A DNA stretch of 64,000 nucleotides. Origin: Dasypus novemcinctus. Its lineage: Eukaryota > Chordata > Mammalia > Cingulata > Dasypodidae. A program made the position numbers and the translations under genes. The notes beneath the pieces are model-generated. The model saw only the letters and a program-made list of their open reading frames with translations, made no database searches and was not told the origin of the DNA. The stretch's first letter is position 1. Every line of letters begins with the position of its first letter. The stretch lies in contig NC_080683.1 of NCBI RefSeq assembly GCF_030445035.2, positions 114,251,225 through 114,315,224 on the forward strand, read 5' to 3'. This document shows, one piece after another, positions 22,529 through 33,888 of this stretch.

Positions 22529-25500
22529 AGCAATCCAAGATGGTGTTGGAGTAGCTCAGGCAGGGCACAGCTCTCTTGAAAAATAGAAGGCATAGAAATC
22601 ATCCTAGGGAGACATTTTGGGACCTGATGACCATGAGAGTGCCACAAGCATCATCTGAGAGGGACTGGGGATAAAGAGCCAGAGAGGTCAAAGGGATAAC
22701 CTTGAGTTGATAAACCCATGACTGGGAATGATGTCCATCCCCCACCCTCAAGGTAAACAGTTTGGTAAAATCTGTGGCTGAATGGCCAAAGGAGAGGGGA
22801 AGGGACATATTAATCTCTGGAAGAGGGAGGGTGTGGCAGAGGGTTGAGTGTATTTTCTCTTTGTCAAATATAACTTCCATAACTTGCTGGTTCACAACAA
22901 CTAGTGGAGACTGAAGTTTATCTCCCTGGAAGGGTTTGCTGAGAGGCGCCATCTGCTGGTCAGCCAGTAAAGTGAAAGAAGAAAGGCTTGTCTCATTTCT
23001 GTCCCAGGGACGGTAGATTTGGTCAAGCCCCATTAAAAGTTCTTTGCCCATGTTTTGATTACTTAAACAGAGCAATCTTAAAGTTTTAGAAAAAAAAAAA
23101 CAATAAAAATTAAAGAAGAGCTGTGAAATAAAACCACTAGGCAAGAGAGAGAAATTGATCAAGAGAGCAAAATCACTACCCTAATCAGAAGCCTATGTAT
23201 TAACAAAAGATAACATCACATACAAAAAAAACAGGAAGATATGGCCCAGTCAAAGGAACAAACCAAGAATCTAAATGAGACTCAGGATTTAAGACAACTA
23301 ATACATGATATCCACACAAACATCCTTAATCAATTTAAGGAGATGAAGGTAGAATGACTAAAGAGATAAAGCATATTAAGATGACACTGTGTAAGCATGA
23401 AGAACAATTTGAAAACATGCAGAAAGGTAAGAGCTTATTGGAATGAAAGACACAATGGATGACATTTCAAATACATTAGAGGCAGGTAACAGCAGATTTG
23501 AAATGTTAGAAGAATGAATAAGTGAATAGAATTTGAAGACAGAACCATTTGAACTTGAAAAGATAGGACAGAGAAAAGAATGCAAAAAAATTGAACAGGG
23601 TCTCAGGGAATTGAGTGATAATATGAAATGTACAAACATGCATTATTGAAGTTCCAGAAGGATAAGAAAATGGAAAAGGGGTAAAAAAGCATTTCTGAGG
23701 AAATACTGATGGAAAAATTCCCGAATTTATGACAGACAAGAATATTACTATTCAGGAAGGACAGCATATCCCAAACAGAATAAATCCTGAACTACTCTGA
23801 GGCATCTCCTAAGGCCAAGATAAAGACAGGATTTTGAAAGCAGCCAGAGAAAAGGAATGCATTACTTACAAGGAAACATCAATAAGGCTAAAAGATGGTC
23901 TCTCATCAGAAATCACGGAGGTGAGAAGGCAGTGGCATGGTATATATTTAAGGTGCTGAACAAGAAAAACTGCCAACCAAGAATTCTTTATCTGGCAAAA
24001 CTATGCTTCAGAAATGAAGGTGAGTTTAAAATCTTTACAAACAAAAACTGAAAGAGTATGTTTACGAAAAGACTGGATCTACAAAGAGATATTAAGGGGT
24101 GAAAGGAAAATATGAGGACAAGAGCCCTAGAGTAGAGTGAAGAAATGAAGAATATAAGAGAAATTGAAAGGGTTGAAATACAATAGTAAGATATGACAAC
24201 AGAAAGTCAAAGAATAAAATGAATGAAGTAAGCAATGTCTTTACAGTAGTAACATTGAATTTTAATGAAATGAACTCCCCAATTAAAAGACATAGACGGA
24301 TAGAATGGTAAAAACAAAAACAAAAGCAAAAAAAAACCATGAGACATATTTGTTGAAAGTGAAATGTTGGAAAAGATGTTCCATGCAAATAGTAATTGAA
24401 GAAGAGCAGGAGTAGTGATACTATTATTGGATAAAATAGATTTTAAATGCAAACTCTTGTAAGAGAAAAAGAAGATTAATATATATTAATAAAAGTGACA
24501 GTTCACCAAGAAAAACAGCAAAAATAAATATGTGCAAAACAGAGGTGCCCCAAAATATGTGAGACAGACACTGGCCAAACGGAAGGAAGAAATTGATATC
24601 TCTACAATAATAGTTGGATACTTCCACACATCATTGTAAGCAGTAGATAGAATACCTGGACAGAGGATGAATAAGGAAAATGAGAACTTGAATAATATGT
24701 AAATTAACAATACCTAATGAATATTTATAAATCATTACAACCCAAAGAACAGGATATATGTTCTTCTCAAGTGCATGGATCTTTCTCCAGGATAGTTCAT
24801 ATGCTGGGGCATAAGTCAGATCTCAATTGAAATTTTACAAAACACTTTATCTGATCATAACAGATTAAGTTGGAAATTAATAAGGCAGAAAAATGGAAGT
24901 TCATAAATATATGGAGATAAAGCAATACACTCTTAAATATTCAGTGGACCAAGGAAGAATTTGCAAGAGAAATCAGTTAACACCTCAAGAAATGGAAACA
25001 AGAACATATCATAAACTATGGCATATAGAAGAGGCATGGCTGGGAGGGAAATTTATAGTACTCATTGCTTATATTTAAAAAAGAGAGCTAAAATCAAAGA
25101 ACTAAATACCCAACTGGAGGAACTAGAAAAAGAACAGCAAGCAAATCTCAAAGCAAGCAGAAGAAAAGAAATAATAAAGATTAGAGCAGAAATAATTGCA
25201 ATGGAGAATTTTTTTAAAAATAGAGAAAACCAACAGAACTAAAAATTGGCTCTTCGAGAAGATCAACACAATTGTTAAACACTTAGCTAGGCTAACAAAG
25301 TTAGAAGAAAGAGAAGATGTAAACAAATGAAATCAGAAATGAGAAGGGGGAAATTACTATTGACCCAGAAGAAATAAAAGAGATCATAAGAGGATACTGT
25401 GAACAACTGTATGCTAACAAACTAGACTACATTGATGTAATGGACAAATTTCTGTAAACACACAAGCAATCCACACTGATGTGAGAAGAAATAGAAGACT

Positions 25501-26409
25501 TCAACAAACGAATTACAAGAAATTGGAACAGTCATCCTAAACCTCCCCCAAATGATAAGTAAAGAACCAGATGGCTTCACAGGTGAATTCTACCAATCAT
25601 TCAAAAGCAATCTAAGATAACTTTGCTCAAACTCTGTCAAAGGATTGACCAGGAAACTCATTTCATGAAGCCATTGTCACCTTACCAGTGAAGCCAAATA
25701 AAGATATATTATAAAAATAAATTACAGACCAATTTCTTTAATGAACATTGATGCCAAAATCCTCAACAAAATACTTGCTAACCTAATCCAAAAACATATA
25801 ATAAAAAAATTTTAAAAAATAATAATAATAAATGTATAATTAAAAAATTATACATCATGAACAAGTGGCGTTTATACCAGTTATGCAAGGTTCGTTCAAC
25901 ATTAAAAAATCAAACAGGGAGGCAGACTTGGCCCAGTGGTTAGGGCATCCATCTACCACATTGTAGGTCCGTGGTTCAAACCCCAGGCCTCCTTGACCCA
26001 TGTGGAGCTGGCCCATGTGCAGTGCTGATGCATGCAAGGAGTGCTGTATCGCGCAGGGGTGTCCCCCCGTAGGGGGAGCCCCACGCACAAGGAGTGCGCC
26101 CCGTAAGGAGACCCGCCCAGCACGAAAGAAAGTGCAGCCTGCCCAGGAATGGCGCTGCACACACGGAGAGCTGACACAATCAGATGACGCAACAAAAAGA
26201 AACAGATTCCCGTGCCGCTGACAACAAAAGAAGTGGACAAAGAAGATGCAGTGAATAGACACAGAGAACAGACAACGCCGGGGCGGGCGGGGGAGAGGAG
26301 AGAAATAAATAAATCTTTTAAAAAAATCAATCAGTGTAAATTGAAGAAGGAAAATCACATGATCATTTCAATAGATGCAGGAAAGGCAATTGACAAAATA
26401 TGACAAAAT
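22529..26409 (+). mobile_element. Old L1, 5' UTR to reverse transcriptase, degraded
   Basis: Begins with an L1 5' UTR-like 'caagatggtgttggagtagc'. A degraded ORF1 starts near 23240 and its C-terminal part lies around 23790-24050. ORF2 follows: endonuclease part about 24200-25000, and reverse-transcriptase part about 25560-26400 with the typical '[13 protein letters not shown]' stretch near 25745 and 'IISIDAGKAIDKI' at 26362-26400. Many stops and frameshifts. A DAS SINE splits the reverse transcriptase (25914-26320). The 3' half is missing; the element stops where gene-family block A begins. Confidence 0.8.
25914..26320 (+). mobile_element. DAS SINE copy 5, inside L1 ORF2
   Basis: Head 'ttggcccagtggttagggca', B box 'ggttcaaacccc', full body, tail with 'aataaataaatctttt'. 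Flanked by 'aaaaaatcaa' at 25904-25913 and 26321-26330. The minus-strand frames of 125-167 codons over it are SINE antisense. Confidence 0.92.
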
Positions 26410-26714
26410 GTAACCCAGGGTCCTGGGTAGGAGATGCAGGTCAGGCTGACTCTGTGGTCCTGCTGGGGCAACCTCAATTCCTCCCACTCAAGCATGGGTG
26501 TGTCAGGGGAGGGGCATGAGAGTGGGCATCCCTGAGCAGAAGCAGGGGGTTGGGGGAGGACACACCAGGTGGCCCATCATGCTCACTTCCAGGACATGGC
26601 TGCCAGTGTGGGATGGGAAGACCTGGGCTGGCATCCCTCTGCCCAAATATTGATCCTGAGCCATGGAGCTGTCACTTCTCCTCTGGGAGGAGGACTGCAG
26701 ACAAGGTCTGTGCC
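26410..26714. other. Sequence between the L1 break and block A homology
   Basis: GC-moderate, with no repeat and no counterpart in block B, where an antisense L1 occupies the equivalent place. Could be original intron 1 of the RALGDS-like gene. Open frames here overlap on both strands. Confidence 0.35.
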
Positions 26715-26812
26715 TCATCTGTGCAGGGAACTTCATATGGGCTTGTTCCTCTTGGCAACTGCCAGGCTGTCCCCTGATGCCTACAGAACTGGCTACTGCC
26801 CTGTCTTTGTGG

Positions 26813-26923
26813 AGCTGCACCCATGAGATAGTAACAGAGCAGGAAGTGGAGGTCATGGACACCTCCTCCCTGACCTGGCTGGCTGGGCATCACACCACCA
26901 ACAGAGGTCAGAGCAGGCTGGAA
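26813..26923 (+). pseudogene. RALGDS-like exon 2 relic, block A
   Basis: An open 37-codon segment homologous to 54976-55083. Read in frame it can be laid without gaps on the start of the RALGDS region just before the REM domain (recalled as STQEIGEELINGV...): T, E-I, E, V, S-L, H-H, G-Q and L coincide in order. RALGDS is a guanine nucleotide exchange factor for Ral GTPases acting downstream of Ras. The 5' splice donor is kept (gaa|gtgaga at 26924), but the acceptor AG of block B (tttgcag) is tttgtgg here, so normal splicing into this exon looks lost. It carries one codon more than the block B copy. The identity rests on my memory of RALGDS, not on a search. Confidence 0.5.
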
Positions 26924-27319
26924 GTGAGATGGGAGCAGAACAGTCTCCACATACAGTCCCTCGACATTTGGGGAGGGGTGGGAGGGCTCCGGGACACAGA
27001 CCTTGACTGAGTCACACACCAGGTTCCCTCATGGGAACTCCTTCTGTTGGTGCTCAGTCCTATTCAGAGGGATCCAGACCCCAACCCCAACCACAACACC
27101 CACCACCCAGCCCCAGCCTTGACCAGGTGCAGTGTTTGATGGAATATCAGAAAAGAGGCTTTTATCATGATTTGGCATAAAGCTGAATCATGCTAAATCA
27201 TGATGATCTTTGTTTTTGCTATACTTCTGGTTTGGTCTACCTGCCTCCCAGGTGCTCCCCGCTAGTTTGCCTATCAACACTCTTTTCTTACTCATCGTCA
27301 CATTTCCTGGGTTGTTTTT

Positions 27320-27400
27320 ACCCAAAAAGGGTGAGAGGATGATGCTGTGTTTCTCGGCACCCTGCTATCTCAAGGAGCTCACCACCATGACCCTGCAGGT
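27320..27400 (+). pseudogene. REM-domain exon relic, block A
   Basis: Homologous to about 55510-55575. Across a frameshift it reads F-L-G-T and then Y-L-K-E-L-T-T-M-T-L-Q-V, close to the REM motif of RALGDS (F-L-C-T-Y-R-A-F-T-T-T-Q-Q-V). An in-frame stop precedes it (about 27331). A donor-like cag|gtcaag follows at 27397. The REM domain normally supports the catalytic exchanger domain. Frameshift and stop point to a dead copy. Short match, so moderate certainty. Confidence 0.4.
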
Positions 27401-28229
27401 CAAGTGACAGGGCTGCATCATTATCATAGGGTAGGAAAGGGACCTCAGGGGTTCAGCCTCTCACTCCCTTGGACCTTGACAGGAATCCTCCCTCTTGCCA
27501 TTTCAACAGGGCTGCAGGGAACATCCCATGTCCATGAATATCCTAATGTTTCCTACTCACCCAGAGTAGACTCCTGACAATGGGATGACCTAGTTGAAGG
27601 TTATGCATATATAAAATTTGAATGGCCGGGGCCAGATTACTTGAAACAGTTAAAGACCAAAAAGCAGGCTGCTTTCCAGCCATCTGTTGACGTTCTGAAA
27701 AGGTTTGAAACTTCTGGTGTCAGCACAGGAAATAAAGTCATTTTTGCAATGTCCCCAGTGAGAATGTGATCTACTGTGAAGATTTTCATGACCATTTAGA
27801 ATTTCTCTTCACTATATCATCAGCTCATATCTTTGAGCAAGACAGGGTCTTTCTCCCACCATGAAATTTCCAGGCATTTACCATTACTCAGGATCAGGGA
27901 TCATCACAGCATCAGATTATCAAAATTCACTTTAATGTAAAAGACAGAAGGCATACAGCTTTGTAAACAAATGCATGCATGCAGGATGGGTCTCCCTGTC
28001 AAGGTCAATAAACTCAAGGCATCTATGTTCCACCAGTTGCCCCAGACCCTAAGATCCTGGTCTGATCTCCAACCCCAACCCTCCTGGTAGACATAGAGAA
28101 GCCTCTGTGTGTTCCTCTTTTGTCCCTGATGCCCACACACCAATGGGAAAACGAGTTGTCGAGGACATGGAGAAAACCAGCGCAGAGCAGATATTCCACA
28201 GGGATGGAAGGCAGAAGAAGCTGTGCCCG

Positions 28230-30445
28230 AGCTTGGTGCATGGAAACCTGGGCAGGGAGTGCTCTGTTACCTGCCCTCTTCTGAGGTAATACAGAACCTT
28301 CAACTGCACACCACAGTCCATACCAGCTGGTCACCAGGTGAGCACCCCGCACCCATCAGGCCCCAAATCCACCAGCCTTCAACATGTGTCTTGGGACATC
28401 ACTTCAGCTGCCTGCATCTCAAGTGGCTCCTTGGAGTACTTGAGAAGGCAAGTGAAACAGGGTTATTGTGTAGAAAAAACAGGATATACCATGAGAAGTG
28501 CTGGCAGTGCTAGCCAGTGTGATGGGCTGCTGGAGAATTGGAGGTTTTCAGACATATTGTTTCCCACCCCATGGTGAAGCATATGACTCAGCTCTCACAT
28601 ACTCCTTGGCCATGAACCCACATATTCCCTTTCTGTCAAGACATTGGACATATCATCCAACGTCAAGATCTGAAGTCTAGTCAGAAGAGATTTTGAAGGA
28701 GCATGGAAGAAGTACCCTATATCCACTCTGACTTCTAGGAAGGGTCTGGTGGGGCTCAAACAATTTATAAATACAGGGTACCTTTGTGTGCAGGTACATT
28801 TCTATATTTATCCTAGTTGCAGGAATAAAGAAGAAAAACCTTGAGTTATTGAGCTTCCATTCTGGTCAGGAAATCAGAGAGTCAACCCAGATCTCATGAG
28901 CAGGAAGGGTCCAGAACATATGAGATGATACCCTCATGGCTCCCTGTAGATGTGGAAGAGACTTTCATGTCACTGTAGGTGATGGAAGACCTCTGAAAGG
29001 ACTAAAATTTGAGTGGACTTTAGGTCAAGAATAAAGGGTTCCTGATTCTTCATTGGAGTGAGAAATATGTGGTGGGAGTAGTGGCTAGGAGGCACAGGTC
29101 AGGTCACTGGACCCCCACATGGGATGGTTCCCACCGTCCCAAGATCAGCCCATCATGGTTCAACTTGCTCCTGTTCCCGACTTTAATCCAGGATACCTGT
29201 TCCCAGATCAGGAGATATGGTTAGCAGCCTGTTTCCCAATCTGCCTGCTCAGCAGCAGGCAGGAGGTGGCTAGACTCTCCCCGTGCCTCTAGGAGGACAG
29301 TGTCAGAGGGGTAAGAACCTCACAGGCACCCAGCGAATAAGGCAACCACAGTTGCACGAACCTCAGGTCCAGGTGCAATGAGGGCCCTGGGAAGGCTTGG
29401 GCAAGAGGTTCCCCATCCACCAGATATTTTGGTTAACTCCTGCTCTTGCACACTCAGCGCAGTGAGCATAGAAGACACAGCGCATCTCTGCCCCACTGGA
29501 GTTCAGATTCCAGTAATGCACGTAGGGAGAGAGACAGATACATGTCAAGGATACCTGAAGTAGGAGAAACTTGTGAAGGTGATTGATCATGACCCTTGCC
29601 CCATGGTTTAATCTCTTCACAAATCCTCTCTCTGTTAACATTCAGCCACCAAAATGACTATGAGGGAGGGGATTGGTTGTGCAGTGAAGGCAAGGAGATG
29701 GGAAGGGGCAAGCACAGGAGCCATCTACCCACACAGGTAGGAATATTTTTGGAAGCCACAGTGGGAGGAAAGGCCAGACTTCTGATCTACTGCCCACCAT
29801 TATCTCAGCAGTGCCATATCCTGCTTCCTGGGAGCCTGGCTTCACCATCCCAAGGCAGACTTCCCATATCCCAGGCTCCACTGGCCTCAGGGTCCTGATG
29901 GGCTCAGTGGAGATGTACATTCCAGGCTCTCAATTGCTGTGCCTAAATTTCCCTTGTCAAGCTCGAAACCCTATATTCAAGACTGTGTGAGCCAGAATTG
30001 AGGAAGACTGGGAGAGAATGACTGTTAGGCTGAGGGGAGGTCCAGGGTATTGAAGAGGTTCCCCAGGCAGGAACCTCAAGGCCTGGTGTTGGCCCAGGGA
30101 CAAGAGGAACCTCACAAGAGTCTTCTGGTGGATCTCTGTCATGGAAGGCTTCCTGGGTTTGGGGTATGACTTTGGGCGTTTGCATCCAAAATGCATGGGG
30201 ATGTTTTCTGCCTTTGTAAAGGAACTTGGAAAAGCTGCTATTTTGGTGAATACTCCTTCTCTTCCTGTGCCAGCTACTTTAGCAGCTCTAGCTCCTGTCC
30301 CAGCACCATCACCAGAAGGAGAAACATCTAAAGAACTGGAGCCCCTCCCAAATCAGATTTTGAGAATGTCTCTGGATCTAGAGCCAATTTTGATAAGAAT
30401 TCCTCCTTATGTGGATGTGAAGCCTCAGGAAGACATAGTTTAGAC
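28230..30445 (+). pseudogene. Block A, module 1: RALGDS-like exon pair
   Basis: First of two tandem modules in block A. It holds an exon-like piece at 28259-28337 reading V-L-C-Y-L-P-S-S-E ... Q-N-L-Q-L ... T-S-W, which resembles RALGDS C-I-L-P-Y-S-D-E ... Q-D-Q-L ... G-T-W, and ends at a good donor (caccag|gtgagc at 28338). About 1.8 kb of intron-like sequence follows, with an L2 relic at 28755-28890. At 30190-30443 comes an Ala/Pro/Glu-rich frame (V-P-A-T-L-A-A-L-A-P-V-P-A-P-S-P-E), like the linker between REM and RasGEF domains of RALGDS. It ends in TAG at 30441. Modules 2, 3 and 4 share exons, intron and L2, so genomic duplication rather than retrocopying made them. Confidence 0.45.
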
Positions 30446-30469
30446 CAGCCCATAGCAGACTGCCCTCAG

Positions 30470-32850
30470 GTCTGGTAGGATAGAGGAGATGGGTCAGGAT
30501 CTCCTGCCTGCCCATCTGGGAAGGGTGAGCTCTGTCACCACCTGATTACTGAGAAACAATGGAACCTTCATCAGAAATCAAATACCCTCGTACAGCTGGT
30601 TTTCAGGTGAGCACACTACCCCTGTCACGGCCCAACTCTGTCAGCCTTCTCCATGGCTCTTTGATGTCATTTCACCTCTATGAACCTTAAGTGACACCTC
30701 AAATGACCAGGGAGTAAGAGGAAACATGACTCTCACTGATAGTGTGGAACAAACAAGATGAGCCATTAGAATAGTTCGACCATTCCTGACCCACTGTGAA
30801 GGGCAGCTGGAGGACTGGGAGTTTTCAGACTTCTTTTTTGGTATCTGCCCTGTGAAGAAAAGCATCTGACTTGGCCCTTGCCTACCCTGTTGCCATGAAC
30901 ACGTGTATTTTTCCTTCTGTAAAGAAGGCTGGATATTCCATTATTAGGTCCCTACTGGTCGTCTAGTCAGAACAGAGAAACTTGGGAGCTGGAAGAAGTG
31001 TCCCAGTTCATACTGACATCTAGGAAGGACCTGGTGGTGTCAAACAACAAATATATACTGGGTGCCAATGTGTACTGCTACGTTTCTATATTCAGCATAG
31101 TTGGAGGAATAAAACAGAAAAAAAATTACTGAGTCTTGTACTTCCATTCTAGTCAGGGAGTCAGAGAGTGACTCTAAACCACATGAGCCCTTCAGATGTG
31201 ATGCCCTCATGTCTACCTCTAGGTATGGATGTGCCATTTTAGTAGCTGAAAAAAGAACCAAATATGTGAGTGGATTCTCGGTCAGGAACAAATGTTTCCT
31301 TTCTCTTCAGTAGAATGGGAAATAAGAGGTGTGGGTAGTGGCTGGGAGGGGCAGGTTGGTTCACTGTACTCCCACATCTGATGTTTCCTATCATTCCAAC
31401 ATGACCCCATTGTGGTCAGACTTGTCCCCTTTTCAATTGTAACCCAGAATACCTAGTCCCTGAGCAGATGTGGTGAGGAACCTGTTCCCCAATCTGTCTT
31501 GATGCTCAGTCAAGGATGCTCAGCTGCATCAAGGGATGGCCAGGGTGTACCTAAGCCTCCAAGAGCACATGTCAGGGGGATGAGGACCTCACAGGCACAC
31601 AGAGTAGAGGTAACCTTTTTTCTGAGCCTCAGATTGTGGTAAAATGAGGGACCCTGTGAAAACTTGGGCAGAAGGTCTTCGATCCATCTGTTATTTAGGG
31701 AATGACTACTATTGACATGAGCAGGTCAGACACAGCCCCTCCCTGTCCTTCTAGATCCCAGATCCTTTTGGTCTACAATCAGGGGGACAAACAGATATGT
31801 GTCAGAGGTTTCTGAAGTAGGAGAAATTGTTCAGACAAATGATCACGATCCCCCTAATGTGAAACCTCTTCAGCCAGTCCCCTGCTCATTTACCAGTCAT
31901 CTACTGCCAGGACTACCATGGTGCATTGTGACTTGGGCTGGGGACATAGTGATGGGCAGGGGCAGATAGAAGAACATCCCCCATTCCCACAATGTTAAGG
32001 TTGGAGGAGATGGTGGAAGGAACCGCCAGGCCTCAGATCTGCCCACCCTCTTCCCACCAGGACCATATGCTACTTCCTGGGAACCTGTCTGCACCACCAC
32101 CTCAGCACAGACGTTCCTCATCCCCTGGGTTCTCCCAGCTGCAGCACCCTGCTGGTGTCCATGGAAATTAAAAGCCAGCATTGAATTGCAATTCCAGGGG
32201 CATCTTCTCTGTAGTGAGCTTGAGACCATGAATTCAACAGAGGCTAATCTGGTGGGTGAGAAGGACTGGGAGTCGCTGCCTGTGAGGGTGACTGGAGGAC
32301 CTGGGGGGAGTATGAAGGCAGGAAGCTTCAGGGCCTCTGTGGGACCAGAAGCTAGAAGAACCTCAGAAGAATCATCTGGTGGACCTCGGTCCCAGAAGGC
32401 CTCCTGATTTTGGGCTGTTGGTTTGTGGCCTTTGCCTCTGAAAGGCTTGGGGATAGTTTTTGCCATAAAAAAAGCACCTGGCAAGGCTGTCATGATGCTG
32501 AACACTGCTCTTCCAGCTCCAATGTCAGGTCCAGCACGAGCTCCATGGCAGCTCTACTTCCTGCTTGGTCAGCTTCTGAGCTAGATAAAGCAAAAAGAGC
32601 AGGGCCAGATATGAGGTCCTGAAGTTTACCCTCTCCAGCTTGGACCAGAAGAAGGAAAGGAGACTATCTTCCCCTCTCCTGAAAGCACTTCTGTGTTTCT
32701 TTCCCAATGATTTTTTTGTTTTTTTATTTTTTGTACAGATATATTTATTTTCCAGTATTAAGATATATAAATATTATGTTAATACTTTTTGTATGCTTCT
32801 CAGTGTCCTAGGTATATTTAGTGTTGCGCAGCCATATGTCACCATCGTTG
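30470..32850 (+). pseudogene. Block A, module 2: RALGDS-like exon pair
   Basis: Tandem copy of module 1. The first exon piece (about 30528-30606) has a stop but keeps the S-W end and the donor ttcag|gtgagc at 30607. The L2 relic is at 31041-31165. The Ala/Pro-rich exon starts near 32440 (K-G-L-G-I, A-P-G-K-A-V-M-M-L-N-T-A-L-P-A-P) and is shifted out of frame after about 45 codons; the later part (E-L-D-K-A-K-R-A-G-P-D-M) continues in another frame to 32620. It is most similar to module 4 (59095-59610), including the T-rich downstream stretch. Confidence 0.45.
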
Positions 32851-33640
32851 AGAACATTTCTTTATGCCAGAAAAAAATCCCTCCCTGCTCAGCAGTCAAC
32901 ATCCTTTCTTGCCTCCTTTGGACACTGGAAACTACTCACCTGCTGTTGTCTGTGACTTTCTGTCCTGGGCTCTGGTCTGAGCAGGTAGAGAGTCTTAGTT
33001 CCTAGTCTAGAATCAGGCTAGACCAGGGAGCCATTATCCTCTTTTTAAATATGGGACAGCATGGCTTAGGCAGGTTAAGGGACTTACCCAAAATGTCCCA
33101 ACTGGAAATTAGGGGAAAAGGGGAGAACTTAGACCAGGGCTCCCAGCAGGGCAAGTGTCTGAAGTCTGAGTCACCCATTTTGTGGCTGGGATCCTCCCTT
33201 CTGCCCCTGACAGTGGCTCAGCCCCTCTCACCTTTTCAAGTTCCGGCAGTCAGTCCAGGAGGTACACTTGGTTTGGTTTTCAGGATATGGCCAGAATCGA
33301 GTGCATGGAGAAGGGCAGTCCTGTGGCCTCCTGAAATTGTCCACATGATCTCTTCCACCACGTGGGCACTTGGACATTCAGGAATATGGAAGAACAGGTA
33401 GGGAGCGGTCTTGGTACTCCTGAGGATAACAGAGGAGAATGCCCTATATGGCAAGGCACTCACTGGGAGTGATGATAACAGACAAGGATCCTGGAGGGAG
33501 GCTGTAAGTAGAGCATGGAAGGACCTGGGGAATAGCCCAGGACTCACTAAGAAACTGTAATTCCCATACCTGGGGAGGTTAAGCCATTGGCCTTATTTTT
33601 GGTTTCTACAATTTCAATTGAGTTTGTATTAATCTCTACT
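32851..33640 (+). pseudogene. Downstream of block A, with a doubtful RasGEF exon relic
   Basis: Contains a MIR-like piece at about 33040-33130. The segment 33284-33393 lies between an acceptor-like 'ggtttggttttcag' and a donor-like 'aacag|gtaggg', is open in one frame, and reads I-W-P-E ... L-W-P-P ... S-S-T-T-W-A-L-G. This loosely recalls the start of the RALGDS catalytic domain (S-I-W-S-Q ... L-A-P-T ... V-I-T-T-C-L-G) with a gap of about seven residues. If right, it is the only trace of the exchanger domain in the window. Chance resemblance is possible. Confidence 0.3.
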
Positions 33641-33888
33641 CAACATTTTGAAGCATCTTCCTTTGATCGCTTTCAACTGATCAGATGAGATGTCTATCAT
33701 TGGGGACGCCAAACTCCTCAGTTGTTGGTAGGTGTAATTGGCCATAGATACAATCAACTTACTGATGACTGATGTCCAGGAGATGTCCTCACATTAACAA
33801 TGGCCAGGGCTTCCTTAAGCGAACAACTGGGCACCATTAATTGGCCAAGTTGACACCTGAACATAACCATTACACTCCACCATTTGTC
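33641..33888 (-). mobile_element. ERVL provirus 3' LTR, truncated
   Basis: The plus strand shows 'tcaactgatcagatgaga', 'gggcaccattaattggcc' and 'aagttgacacctgaac', the reverse of an MLT2-type LTR 5' half. It adjoins ERVL internal sequence on its right, so it is the 3' LTR of a minus-strand provirus. Its 3' part is missing. Confidence 0.6.

Noticed and set aside
25855-26358. 167-codon minus-strand protein
   Set aside because: It is the antisense of a DAS SINE; the same peptide style appears at every SINE copy.
31897-32505. 202-codon minus-strand protein
   Set aside because: Opposite strand of block A module 2. The counterpart in module 4 is not conserved as a frame, while the plus strand shows the RALGDS-like pieces.
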